Of a DNA stretch of 64,000 bases, positions 45,838-59,135 are shown piece by piece. The notes beneath the pieces are model-generated. The model was not told the origin of the DNA. It ran no database searches and saw only the letters and a program-made list of their open reading frames with translations. A program made the translations under genes and the position numbers. This stretch comes from Calcarisporiella thermophila CBS 279.70. Taxonomy: Eukaryota; Calcarisporiellomycota. Positions within the stretch are counted from its first letter, which is position 1. Each line of letters begins with the position of its first letter. The DNA is taken from the NCBI RefSeq assembly GCF_041956535.1, contig NW_027192229.1, positions 42,848 through 106,847 of the forward strand, read 5' to 3'.

Positions 45838-47346
45838 TGTATATTTAATAAAACATCACGGGGTTTTTTTTTCGCTCTCTTCATTTCCTCTTTAAGGCTC
45901 CTTGGCTAAAGCCCAATACCACACCCGGCTCATGCTCTGGTTTATTTCGCGCTTCAAGTCAATGCGCACCTTAAGCAGAAATCTATGCGCCACCCTTAAA
46001 CTTATACATGGATATCGATGTTTTATTTGGAGTCTTCATTCTTTGGACCGACTTCTCACAACTCCCTTTCACCAAGTTCTTAGATTCCAAAGAGTGCTGA
46101 ATATGAGAAATGACGGTCATCCCGGGCCAAAAATTTAAACACTGGGAGAAGCTGGTAGCATCATTATGTAAGGTCCAGGCTTATTCCAAGAGTTCATTAA
46201 GATCCCAGCCTTAATTTTAAACTAAATCGATGTTTCTTTCAAGGAAGGTTTAGGGCATTGCTTAGGAGAGTTTAAACTAAAAGAATGCCTTGGCCTATCA
46301 ACTGCACATGTTATTTTTCAGTAAGATCGCCTAGCTTCATCTATCTTGCTAGATAACTGATTCGTGTAACATCACTGAAATCACTAGAAAATGAGATGAT
46401 TCCCATATGCGATCATATGGCACATGAATAGAAATGGAAATTCTACAATTGACTTAAAACTTCATATATATCCTCACACAGTTGTCAAAATGTTGGATAT
46501 CAACAGTTGATAATGGAGATATGCAGCCTGCCCTAGGTGCTCTAAAACTCAGGGGCTGCGAAATCAGCAGTTCGAAGCAGTTCGAAAACGAGCTTTGGCC
46601 AGGAGATAACCATTTTCCTGTGAAACCCTTCCTCTCCTCACTCTAAAGCAAGAGTATAAAGCTAAAAGCCTCGGAGGCGCCGTGAAGACTTTCCCAACCG
46701 TCGTGCTTTTTGCCTGCTCTAGCCATAAACATGTTTTATTCTTCTGAATTGTTTCCCCTTCATTCTTTCCCATGCCTTATATGAAATATTTTTAGCCAGG
46801 CATGAGCGTATAAACTGATGGAATCTGACTCGATCTGAGCAGTAATATAATCCTGAGTGGAGAATACGGTTTCAACGCCTCTATGGCTGAAAAACCTCGA
46901 TCTAATATTGTTCAGGGGGTTTGAACATGCTTAACGCTGGCTTGCTAAAGTTTCATCAACCCTAGAATGGGAAAGTGTTGACTCCTGCACAGATTGCTTT
47001 TCTTTGGACCCATCGCTTGACCTGAAGATATCTCGAAACAATCTCTGTGAAAGTTGAGAAAAGCAGGCGCTATGGTGTATGCTTGTTGTAGATGATGGCT
47101 ATTCGTAAATGGAAAATATTATATGAATTATCTTCACGATGCATTTTAGTTTGCTGTAAGCCATGCATCCATCTCAATTACACTTGGAAAATCCCTTCTT
47201 CCTCTCTCCGGGACTAAGATTTAAATTCAAAGTGCGTCTTGAATCAGGTTAGGTTATAGAGTGGCTTGGGGCATTTCAAATTTGTTTGTCCTCGAAAAAG
47301 TTCAAAGGTGCTCCAGCGATCTAAAGCGGTTTCCAAAGGATTCATC
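45838..47346. other. intergenic region, about 1.5 kb
   Basis: No supported gene. A ten-base unit GCAGTTCGAA is repeated twice in tandem at 46567-46586. Frames at 45902-46138 and 46564-46773 look like chance. Confidence 0.5.
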
Positions 47347-47960
47347 ATGTTTTGCGCAAGTATGTGACTCGATCGCTTTACTGTTCCTTTGAAAAGGGTG
47401 GCACGATCCATTTGACTGACCCCATTACTTTATTGTTTTTTTTATTGCTACTTTAGTCTCAGGAGAGGCACCAGAGCACCCAGTCATCTCCAAAAAATCG
47501 GGTCAGATTTTCGAGCGAAGATTGATCCTCAAGTACATTGCAGAGAACGGACAAGATCCCATTACCCATGAGGAGCTCACGGAAGAGGATCTGGTGGACG
47601 TCAAGACGTGTAAGAGATCACCCCCTCCCTCATTTTCCCGCACCTTCGCGATGGATTGTTTTTAGATAACTAACGGTCGATTCTCTTCATCTTTTCTTTG
47701 CCATGGTAGCGCAAAAGGGTGCCCAGCCTCGCCCTCCTAACCTGACCTCGGTTCCTGCCCTTCTCTCCACTTTTCACGACGAGTGGGATAAACTAATGCT
47801 GGAAACCTTCAAGCTTAAGCAGGAACATGCGCAACTTCGCCAGGAGCTGAGCCAGGCTCTCTATCAGTACGATGCCGCAACACGTGTCATTGCGCGATTG
47901 ATGAAGGAACGTGATGAAGCACGAGAGGCTCTTGCGAATTTGCAAGCCAACTCGTCCTAA
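47347..47960 (+). CDS. Prp19-like U-box/coiled-coil protein lacking WD40 repeats
   Basis: Three exons, 47347-47359 (13 bases), 47457-47609 and 47710-47960, giving 138 residues. The protein begins [14 protein letters not shown] with the complete U-box (to about residue 56: [32 protein letters not shown]). It continues with the proline-rich linker and the Prp19 tetramer coiled coil ([42 protein letters not shown]). It then stops at TAA after LANLQANSS. In Prp19 a seven-blade WD40 domain should follow; the next 230 bases are T-rich, 3'-UTR-like, and are followed by the convergent TFB3 gene. The E2-binding U-box and assembly helix are thus present without the substrate-binding domain. It could be a short paralogue, or a split gene with the WD40 part elsewhere. 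Confidence 0.88.
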
Positions 47961-48198
47961 TCTTTGTTAATTTTTCGAGCGTGTAAATTCCTTTTACTTT
48001 TTCTTTTTCTTTGATTTTTCTGTAATCTTTGCTTTCTTTTTTTTTATCTCGCTACACAAAAGTTTCATAAAAGACATTTCGAAAGGGAAAGGGAGAGGGA
48101 AAGGTTTTCCCGAGGATAATCTCTAGCACAAAAGGTTTATTTGTCGATGAATTTATTTTACAGGTAGCGTCGTGATAAATGAACAAGAAGCAGCAATG

Positions 48199-49471
48199 TC
48201 ATGATGTTGGAGAGGATCCACTCTCCACAGGGGCGACAAACAGATCCACAAAAGCAGCCTGTAGGGCTCGTTCGAAGACACTCCTAACGGTGAATCCGCC
48301 TGCACGCGCCATTCTCTTGGTGGCATACCCTGCCAGTCGGGGGTCATCATAGGCGCCTTTGAACTCGTATCCCTGCACCTCGGCATAAGGAGACTGAACC
48401 GGATCCCAGTCGGGGTCCAGCTCTTCCTCTTCCTCCTCTTCCATGGTCTCTCTCTGTTGCAACGACAGCAGATAGCTGTCAATCTTCGCCTTGCTCTGCT
48501 CTTGCTGCTGCTGCTGCTGCTGCTTGCGCATGGAGGACCGCTTAAGCTGGATGGCCTGCTGCTGCCTCTGTGCGATGATGGCGTCTGCCGGTCGGTCACT
48601 AGTCGCCAGTTCTCGGATGATCTCCAAACGCTCTGCTGTCTTTGCCATCCGCTCTTCCTCGATTTCGCGCCTGTAAGCTTCGAAGCTCTGCTGTTTCTCA
48701 AGGCGCTCCTGCTCCTCCTGGTACTTGAGAAGGCGTTCTTCATTCATGCGGCGAGTTTCGTTTTTGCGAATGAGATCTTGATTCTCTTTCTCGTACTGCT
48801 CCATTTTAGACATGGTGTCTTGAACATCGATTCCATTGATAAGATTAAACGCTAGTAGCGAAGAAACAAAGCATTAGCATGAGGGGTGGTGGAATGCGCT
48901 TGGAGACACATACTGATCACTTCAACTTCTTCTAAGTAGTCGTTGTATGCCTTCAATGTCGGGAAATCCTCTTGCCTCTTGTTAAATCTAACATAACCCG
49001 TGTCAGAGATCTTCATTCCCAAAAAAAAAAGAAAACAGCTAGAGGAAGCCCTTCTCCACACTAGTGGCCTACATTTTAGCCAGCCGCTTTCTTGTTTGTA
49101 CTTCTTTTTCGACCTGCAGATCTTCGAATGTCTGCGACATGAATTGGTTTTTCCGCAGCACCACGCCGCAGATCGGGCAGGGGGCAGGACCCGAAATGAA
49201 GATGCGATCAATGCAATTATTGCACCTAGACACGCGGGGAATCAAGAGGAGGTATGAAGGCCAGACAAATCAAGAAAATTAATGCTGAGGGAAGCTTACA
49301 TTTTGTGAAAACATGGAGAGACCAGCAGCTTCATTTGAGGATTGAGGTAGTTGTCGCTCTTGCACACGGGGCACACGACGTGCTCCGTCTATGACAAAGA
49401 AGCGGTTGAGAAAGGAATGGCTTCCCGGGCATTAGGGGGATCCTCACCTGCTCGACCTTTCGAGTCTTCAT
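48199..49471 (-). CDS. TFB3: TFIIH subunit / CDK-activating kinase assembly factor (MAT1)
   Basis: Five exons: 49471-49448 (24 bases), 49388-49300, 49225-49073, 48987-48914, 48851-48199; 330 residues. A complete C3HC4 RING occupies residues 14-57: C14, C17, C34, H36, C39, C42, C54, C57. Next come GVVLRKNQF and the MAT1 hallmark KIFNKRQEDF, restored only by splicing, then EEVE and TFNLINGIDV. A long charged coiled coil follows with a polyglutamine run coded by CAG repeats, and the conserved C-terminus has DPRLAGYATKRMARAGGF. TFB3/MAT1 stabilises the Cdk7-cyclin H kinase (Kin28-Ccl1) and tethers it to TFIIH, which phosphorylates Ser5 of the RPB1 tail. Length agrees with yeast Tfb3 (321). The gene is head to head with the PP1 gene. 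Confidence 0.94.
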
Positions 49472-50081
49472 TGTGATCCGGGGGAGGCAGAATCGGCGAG
49501 GGCGGGGGAGAGGGGGGGGGGAGCCGCAGAGCGGAAAAAAAGGTTCTTAAGTCGCGAGAAGAGAGTTCTGGGCCGAATAGAAAAAGTATCCAGCCGGCTC
49601 GCTCCCAGAATTTTAGGTTCGCATGAATTGATTCTCTGCTCAGTCTCTGCCCTCCCTTTTTTCCTCAGTGGCGTGGAGGAGTTTCTCGACTTGTCTTTCG
49701 CATTCCGTTGTTCCTTCCTTCTCTCCATTAGGCATAGACATCGCAGAGGTGAATTCGCAGGAAAAGGTAAATTGCCATCCAGCGCCGCTCTCTTGAGCGT
49801 TGCGGATCTTCCCATCCGGATGATTCCCGGAATTGACCTCCACCCTGCAACCGAAAGTAGTGATTGCAAATCTCATTCTCCGATTCACAAACACTCTTAC
49901 TTGGACAAGTGCAGAGGAAGAGAGTGCGTGTGATCGCATTGCTACATTCCAAAGCATGCTCCTTAATATCGCTAAACAATCGTGCTAATCCCTGTTGTTG
50001 AATCTCTTTAGAACAGAGGAGAAAAAAAATACATAACTTTCAGAGGCGCGGTCCCACTCTCTTTTACTATTTCGTTAAAGT
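49472..50081. promoter_or_regulatory. divergent upstream region of TFB3 and PP1
   Basis: About 610 bases. A G-run lies near 49510-49522 close to the TFB3 start. Long frames on both strands here (49468-49979) have no family support. Confidence 0.4.
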
Positions 50082-51539
<1,458 letters not shown>

Positions 51540-52559
51540 GAGGTCGAGGCGAGGGGTGGCAGGGAGTGGGGGGGGGGGGGAGGGCCGGGGCCAAAAAAGA
51601 AGCGCTTACTTAACAGTGTGATTCTCTACTCATCTGTGTGTTATTTTTGTTTTCCCTTGTGTTATATAATATACAATCCATCTTCCCTTGATTTTTCCCT
51701 TCGCGCTCCTATCCGTCAATCCTATAGACGGTTTCGACGCCAGCACTCCTTTTTAATTTTTCCCTTCCGCAAATTGCTTACCAAGAGAGATTTTCCGGGA
51801 TTTAGAAAAACGCAACCTTCACACACCCGACCTGAAAACAAAAGCAGTGACGAAACGATGATTTCATTGCAAATAAAAAGAGAATAGCGATTCTTTTTTT
51901 TTATCCGACGGTTCTTTTTATGCAAATATGGCTTGTGCTCCAAGCCAACGGAAAATTCCCCTTCCCTGTGGTTCAGTTGAGTAATCACAGGAGCCCGCTT
52001 TCGACCGATCTTCCTTTTTTTCCCTTCGGAGCCGTCGGCAATCAGAATTGGGAATTCTTCCCGTTTGAGCCAGGTCCAATCGCGGTACGGCTGCGCCAGA
52101 CTGTGCCTCTCACGGTGATTGGGCCATGCGGAGTGTTTCCATCTAAAAATTGAAAGGCTCAAATTTGGCGCCTCCTTTTTTCATATTTAGTGTCGCTAAA
52201 TTTTCTATTCCCCTTTTCTAAATATTTCGTTTGAGTTTCAGTCCGACTAAATATAACGAGGCCGTAATTGACCGTTAAAGTTCCTTAGGCCGCTTTTTTT
52301 CCTCTTCATTCCATTGCTTCTGCAATTTCTCGCCTCGTCGCTTTTGCGCTTGAGAACGCCGTGCTCAGAGCCCTCTCCTCCCCTTACTCTACTTTCTTCC
52401 TCCACGGGTGATCCCCCCCCCAATCACAGAGACTTCTTCAAGCTGGCGTCCTTCACCACCTACGCCGTGGACACGCGCTCCGAAAAGTCGGAGCCGCTGC
52501 ACCTCCCCCTAACGACCGCGGACCCTGCGGCCGTCTCCGCCGACAGCAAGGCGTCCTTC
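51540..52559. other. intergenic region, about 1 kb
   Basis: Contains the 3' end of the PP1 transcript (G-run near 51570) and the upstream region of the transporter gene. From about 52430 to 52559 the frame of the transporter stays open without an ATG. A reverse 146-codon frame (51722-52162) has no support. Confidence 0.5.
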
Positions 52560-53838
52560 ATGCAGCCGCTGCTCTCCTATTACCACCGCCCGCAAAAGCT
52601 GGCGAAGGCTGGGGCATGGCCTGCGGCCATCGATACTTCCTATATATGGCTTGGTCTCTATTTCTGTTTCAACCTGGCCCTGACAATCTACAACAAGGCT
52701 GTGATGCAGCTCTTCGACTTCGGCTTCCCATGGACGCTAACGGGAATCCATACTCTGTGCGGGGCAGTCGGCGCCTACCTGTGCTGCCAGATGGGCTACT
52801 TTCGGCCGGCCAACTTGGGAGAGCGGGAGAGCTTAGTCATGCTGCTCTTTTCGGTGCTGTACACTATCAATATTGCTATTAGTAATGTGTCCCTGAACCT
52901 GGTCACCGTGCCCGTGAGTATTTCCTCTGCCCTCTGACGTGGCGACACGAGATGCAGGACACTGACTCCCGTGTTTACATTATTGTTAGTTCCATCAAGT
53001 GGTTCGTGCCATGACGCCCCTCTTCACCATCATTCTCTCGGTGTTTTTCTTGCAAAAACACTACTCCATCATGGTGTATATCTCTCTGATACCGGTACGT
53101 GATCATGCATTCTATCCACGCTCCCATTCTATCATATTCATTGACGTTTGTGTTGTCCTCTTCTAGGTGGTGCTCGGAGTTGCCTTTGCCACCTTTGGCG
53201 ACTACAACTACACACCCATGGGCTTTGTTCTCACCGTGCTCGGCGGTGTTCTCGCGGCACTGAAGACCGTGGTGACCAATCGCGTTCAGGTCGGCCGGCT
53301 CAAACTACACCCGCTCGATCTGCTTCTTCGCATGTCGCCTCTGGCCTTTCTGCAGACGATGATCTATGCCTACGTGACGGGCGAGATGGCGGAGCTGCGC
53401 GAGTTCTCCCGCGCGGGCGGAATGAGCACGACGCTGGTGCTTGCGCTGCTTGCCAATGGGGTGATCGCGTTTTTCCTCAACATCGTGTCCTTCACCGCCA
53501 ACAAGCGGACGAGCGCGCTCACCATGACGGTGGCCGGAAACGTCAAGCAAGTGCTGACGATCGTCATCGCCGTGGTCATCTTCCACATCAACATCACGTT
53601 TATGAACGCAATCGGCATCCTGCTCACCCTTGTGGGGGGCGCCTGGTACACGAAGATCGAGCTGGCCGAGAAGCAGGGCAAGCCGGTGACTCCCAGCTCG
53701 CTTGCCTCGCTCCCCTTCTTCAAGTCCATCGCCCGCCTCTTCGATCACCGGGCGAAAGTCCTCACGCCCGGCGACTCGCTCCTGGGCTCGACCGTAGACA
53801 TGAAGCTCCCTGTCCACGGGACAAAACCCCCCCTCTAA
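52560..53838 (+). CDS. triose-phosphate-translocator-type sugar-phosphate/nucleotide-sugar transporter
   Basis: Three exons, 52560-52913, 52989-53094 and 53167-53838, giving 376 residues. About ten hydrophobic segments are visible, starting with IWLGLYFCFNLALTIYNKAV. FHQVVRAMTPLFTIILS and LTMTVAGNVKQVLTIVIA, with its paired lysine site, are characteristic of the TPT branch of the drug/metabolite transporter superfamily. Fungal relatives sit in Golgi or ER membranes and exchange sugar phosphates or nucleotide sugars. The exact substrate is unknown. The start at 52560 is the first ATG in frame; upstream codons back to at least 52430 stay open and the encoded residues are plausible, so an upstream exon or non-ATG start cannot be excluded. 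Strong G/C preference at third positions sets it apart from genes in the left half of the window. Confidence 0.9.
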
Positions 53839-54598
53839 TTTATTAACCCCCTCCATAGTGAATATAATGTGATATATGGTATATGTTTGCCGTTTATATT
53901 ATTTTATTATTGTTATTTTTTTTTTCTCCTCTCTCCATTTCTATTATTATTCTTAGTTTATGTCATGGCACTTATTCGTTCTTCTCTTTTTCCTTACATA
54001 GAGCGTGTATATTTTTTTTTTTTGGCCATTTAATTTTATATGGTTTGAGCTGAATTTTTTATCTTTATGGCTTTTACTTTTTTTTTACTTTTTCCTTCCT
54101 CCCAACTCTCCTTTTGTATATTCCTCCTCTCTCTCTTTATCTCTTTCATATGCCTTTTTTTTTTCTCCTTTGAGCATAAACTACCCATTTCAAATACATA
54201 CTTCTTCTCACTCCAACTTCTGCAGAAAGTGCTCTTATTGTGATGGCGTACAAGGATTTCTTTTTTTTATTGCGCTGTTGATTTTTCCAATCTATCATGA
54301 ATAGGACTAGGTAACGGAGCAAGCTAGTTTGTGTTTATTAGGGTCGGATAGGCACAGACTGGATAGGGGAGAAGGGTAGGAGGGAGCTGGGGCCAAGAGG
54401 TGGGGGATATAGCATATTAATTTATTCAAAAGCAAAGAAGGAATAAGACAAAAGACCCCCTCGCCCGTCGTATTATTACCGATGCCCCATCCCATGGAAA
54501 GAAGTGAAAATTACAAATGCAAGCATGACTACAGATCTTTCTATCCGCCTCCCCCCTCCCCTCCCGTCCTTCTCGCACTTCTCATCTCCAACCGTCGC
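53839..54598. other. convergent intergenic region, T-rich
   Basis: About 760 bases with many poly-T stretches (53905-54180), between the 3' ends of the transporter and the aminopeptidase gene. No gene is seen. Confidence 0.55.
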
Positions 54599-55877
54599 CT
54601 ACTCCAGCCGCTTGGTCAGGATCTCGCACCCGGTCTCGGTGACGAGAAGGGTCTGCTCGAACTGGGCCGAGCGCTTCCCGTCTTCCGTCACCGCCGTCCA
54701 CTGGTCCGGCCATGTCACGTCCCGATGGGTGCCCTGGGAGATCATCGGCTCAATCGTAAATACGTGGCCCGGCCGCATGACCCCGACCGCCTTGTTCTTC
54801 GCATAGTGCGGGACGTTGGGCGCACAGTGGAACAGCTTGTGGATCCCGTGGCCGCAATACGTGCGCACCACCGAGAACCCTCGGCTCTTAGCATGCTTCT
54901 CGATGACGGGCCCCACGTCGCGGTAGAGAGTGCCCGGCTTGACGATCGCAATCGCCTTCTCAAGGCACTCCCGCGTCGTGTCGACGAGCTTTTGCGACTC
55001 CGCATCCACCTCGCCGACACAATAGGTCTCGTTGAGATCCCCGTGGAAGCCCCGATAGTAGAGCGAGACATCGATGTTGATGATGTCTCCATTTTGCAGG
55101 GGGCGTTGGTCCGGAATTCCATGGCAAATCACCTCATTCACCGAACTGTTACGGCGGCACATTGAGGGCAAAACAAAAAGGGAGAGAAGAAAAGAAATTA
55201 GAAGAGTCCGCGAGTTCAGCGGAATGCTACCAATGTAGGGGAATGGGATTCCAAACGGGCCACTTACGTGCAGCAACTCTTTGGGAAATGCCAGTAATTC
55301 AGCGGCGACGGGTATGCTCCGCGTTTGATGGTGGCCTCGTGGATGATCCGGTCGATCTCGTCGGTTGTCACGCCAGCCTTGACGGCCTTTGCTCCCTCCT
55401 CCAGCACCTCCCGAGCCAGCCTACAGACCACCCGCATCCCCTCCTGCTCCTCTGCATTGAGCACCTTGATCGAGGAATAGAAGGGAGCCCGGTTGTAGCG
55501 CGGATCGCCGTCCTCGGAATAGTTCGGCCGGGGAATGGTCAGCGGAACCTCGCGTTTGGGAGAGAGCGGGTAGGCGGGGCGCAGAGAGCCGGTGAATTTG
55601 TACGAGGGCCAGGGATTGTAGGGCTTGTTGGCGGCGGGAGAGACGGGGCCCTCTTTCGCGAGATGGAGGACCTTGTGGAGCGACTATCGTGGAAGCGAGA
55701 TTAGTACCGGTTGGCCCCCTCTCTTGCAAAACCAAACCCAGATCGGCTTACCCAGTTTTTCTTGAAGCACTCCTGAGAACAAAAGTAGGCGGGTGGCAAT
55801 TCAAGTTTGATGCACGTCGGGCACTGGAGCTTGGCGGGGTTGTTGCACCCTTCCCCCTGACATGTGTGCTGATCCAT
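54599..55877 (-). CDS. MAP1: methionine aminopeptidase 1
   Basis: Three exons, 55877-55752, 55683-55268 and 55145-54599, giving 362 residues. The N-terminal zinc-finger part has [17 protein letters not shown] and YFCSQECF, the C6H2-type ribosome-docking finger of eukaryotic type 1 enzymes. The catalytic pita-bread fold has all five metal ligands with the family's exact spacing: D206, D217 ([14 protein letters not shown]), H280 (YCGHGIH), E313 (FTIEPM) and E344 (QFEQT). The enzyme removes initiator methionine from nascent proteins at the ribosome in the cytosol. Splicing rebuilds [14 protein letters not shown] across intron 2. The upstream gene on the same strand is the TCP11-like gene. Confidence 0.96.
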
Positions 55878-56356
55878 TCTGTTGATTGGCGCGAGGCAAA
55901 AAGGAAGGGGGTACTGCTAGATAGAAATCGAGGAGAGTAGAGTGGGTGTGTGAGTGTGCCCCCCCTGATAGAGAAGAGTTAGATAGGATGCTTAGCTGAG
56001 TTGTTTACGCACGAATGTAGAACCAGTCACTTTATGAAATAGATAAGCATTGTACAGCTGAGGCACAAAATTACAAACTGAAAAAAAAAGTGTTCAAGAC
56101 AAATAGATAATGCGAGGGCCGGGGAGAAAGGCAAAAATGGAGAGGAGAGAAAGCAAGCGAACCATGGAGTATATAGCTACAAAAGAGGGAGGGGGGGGGG
56201 GAGGGTTAACGTGAAATAAACTTACAGGAAGTAAAATTACTAATGAAACAGTGGGTGGATGATGGTGATTATGAATACATGAAAAAGAAAAGAAATAAGA
56301 GAAGAAAACAAAAGAAAACACATGCAAAAAGGCGATGTGAAGACAACTGCGACCCT
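55878..56356. other. intergenic region
   Basis: Between the TCP11-like stop and the MAP1 start. It contains a purine run (56190-56205) and A-rich tracts. Nothing coding is seen. Confidence 0.5.
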
Positions 56357-59135
56357 CTACTCGTTAATACACTGCGCAAGTATCTGGTCATACCATGGGG
56401 CGTACACTCGTCTATTGAACAGGGCCAATTCACGCACGCTCTCGCCTATTCTTTCCAAATCCGCGCGCACCATCTCCAAACCTAGACTCGAGAGTCGCTC
56501 CAGTGGCATCGGCTGGCCGCTCGCGAGGTGGTGGGCCATCGTCGACTGAGCGCGACGCAGTAGCAGCTGCACCACCGTATCACCCGACTTGAAGAGCGTT
56601 TTCTCGACCATGGCGCGAAGGAGGCTCTGGCGTTCGGGAGAAACCTGGACCCCTGCCCATCGAAGAATGCATTCGGTGATCGCCTCCGCGCCGTGGGATT
56701 TGTCTCCGCTCTCAGCGCCACCCTCTGCGCCATGGTCACCCCCGCCCCTGCCCGTTGGTATATTCTCTCGCAAAATGCGATAGATCTCGTCGCGTAGGGA
56801 TGGGTCATTCCGCCCAAAAAAGTTCCGCACAAGCATCAACAGCGCGGCCACCTTGGTCACCATTCGAACCTCGGCACGCAGCTCTACGATTCTATCTACA
56901 TCTAGCCGCATGGTCTCAGGCAGCGATGCTTCCGATGACGCCCCTTCGCTCTCCATCGTACACATCATCGCCACCATCGCGGTGTTGTACACTTGCTCGT
57001 ATCTTAGAGGCGGCTGGGGCACTCCCTCCGGATTTCTCTTCGCCATCTCCTCCTTCAGCCCGTGCGCGCTCTCCCTCAGCCAAGCCTCCGTGCGCTCCAA
57101 AGAAAGCGTGCCCTCTTTCAGCGCCTTTTCGAACCCCGCGCGCTCATACTCCACGATGTGCTGGACAATGTACGGCCTCGCCATTCTAATGTGGAAGTTG
57201 GCCAGGTCAAGCTGCATGGTGTCGAGCATATCGAATATCTGTTTGAAGGCCTCGGCAGGGTCCTCGAGGCGCACGATCGCCTGGATGGCTTCATCGCGTG
57301 AGGGCGCACAGAGCCGGTGCATGATCCCCAGGATAAACCGGATGCAGCCCTGCAAGTCGAAGACGCCCTTGGCGGCCTGCTGCCGCATCAAATCCACGTC
57401 CAAGATCTCCTCGATCTCGCGGCTGGTGGCGGAAGCGGGAACCATTTCTAGCAGGCGCTGTTTGATTTCGCCCACTACTGGCACCCAGCGCTCGGCTCTC
57501 CCCTGTGCGAAGTCTTCCTTCGCCACGTCGAAGAACGCCTGCGTGGCGACATCACGAACGTAAACCTCAAGGGCGGACCGCGGCGGGGGGGAGAGTTCGA
57601 AATTCGGGTCGAGCGCGATGCGATGGGCAAGCTGCTCGTTGGTGAGGGAAAATCCCGTGGATTGGATCGGGATCTCGCTGAGAACAGAGGAGGCGCCCTT
57701 TGAGGTCGAGGGGGTTGCGGCGTCCTCCACCGAACGAGGTGCAGCTTGCGGCGAGGAGGCAGGGGGCGTTGATCCTTTGTCGGGCCTGTTTCCATAGTCG
57801 CCTCTCTCGTGGTTCGGGCCGGCCTCTATCTGGATGGAGTCTTCTTCAACTTCAGGCGAGCTGGGCCTCTCCTCAAGCACTTCCCTCCTCGCCCCCTCCA
57901 GCCTCTCCAAGGCCTGCCTCCCCCCCAGCCCCGCCAAATGCCGTCGGATATCTCTCTGCTGCTCCTCGATCTTCGGCTTCCACTCCGTCACGAAATCCGG
58001 CGAATTGGCCACCGTATTCCAGAGTCGATCCAACTCGACGTGGTGGGCCATGAGTCCGCGAATGAGCCGCTCGGCATCCTTTGCCTTCCACGCTTCGAAC
58101 GAGCGGTAGTACGTATGCCAAGCCTCGTTAAAAGAGCGCAGGCGCTGCGCCTTTAAGCTTGGGGCCGTCTCGTCCCGCCATATTTCAAACTTAACCAGCA
58201 TCGTCTTCGTTATGCCGACGAGCAACCGCTCGTCTACTCCGGTAGCACCCAGTACTTCGTGTGGGTGGGTTACGATCATGAACGCCGTCAGGAAGACCTT
58301 CGCCGGGTTGCCGCTGTATCTTTTGGACGTCAAGGGCATCATTTGCCGGATCGCCTGCAGCAGCTTTGAAGTGGCGCGGATGAGCTCCTTACTGTTCAGA
58401 AGGCGCTGGAGCCGCGCAAAGCTGCTTTTCTCTGCGCTTTTAAGCGTGAGCCCGTAGGAGATGAACTCGCTAAGCAGGGTGTTTAGGCGTCTATTGGGGA
58501 AGGCTTCGTCCGCGGCTAAAAGGAGATCAGGGTTCGAATCGTGGTTTTGGTGAATACTCTGTAGGATGCGAGACTTGGGAAGCGAGAGCAGTCGTTCACG
58601 TCGTAGCTCTGACTGGCGCAGACGCCGTTCCAAATCTTCTCGCTGCTTCTCTGAATGACAAAAAAAAAACCAAATCCAATGAGCGGAAAATTAAAGGAGC
58701 GAACATAGCAAGCGTGGTAGTGCTACGTGATGGAGCAAAGGAAGACGGGATCGATAGCAGAGCACACATACCTCTCTCCTCCATTTGCTTTGCCTTTTGC
58801 ATCCGCGCAACGCGCTTTGCTCTTTCCACGGCATCCCCACACACCTTCGACTGCTGTTGGAGGATCCTTTCTCTCCTCATTTGAGCTTCCTTAAACCGGG
58901 CCAACATCCGTTGCTTCCTCACTCCGGTATCACAGGGAGACGAGTGACCCCGTTGCGCGCGGTGGTGAGATAAGCGGCGAATAAGGCGAGAGCGCCGTGC
59001 CTCAAGGATGGCGTCGCGACGGCCGGAGGCGTGCTCCGCCGATTCACGGGCCGGTGGAGAGGGGAGCGACGACGACGACGACGACGACAAAAGGTCCTTG
59101 TGAGAACGACTTGAGGACGGCTGGTCTTCTTCCAT
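56357..59135 (-). CDS. TCP11/SOK1-family protein
   Basis: Two exons, 59135-58772 and 58650-56357, giving 885 residues. The first 120 residues are Ser-rich (a run of serines coded by GAC/GTC repeats) followed by an Arg-rich coiled coil, which continues across the splice junction (QMEEREKQREDLERRL). The large second part carries the Tcp11 domain: NEQLAHRIALDPNFEL, FRxI-type helices, LDLANFHIRMARPYIVQHIVEYERAGFE, and the ending LALFNRRVYAPWYDQIL. SOK1 of yeast suppresses loss of cAMP-dependent kinase, and mammalian TCP11 acts in sperm cAMP signalling, so a role in PKA-linked growth control is likely. The ATG at 59135 is preferred because upstream in-frame codons look untranslated. Alternative upstream ATGs exist to 59330. 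Confidence 0.88.

Noticed and set aside
51722-52162. 146-codon reverse frame between PP1 and the transporter
   Set aside because: No domain, lies across UTR-like sequence, no splice-consistent extension.
54482-55165. 227-codon forward frame opposite MAP1
   Set aside because: Antisense shadow of the GC-rich aminopeptidase exon.
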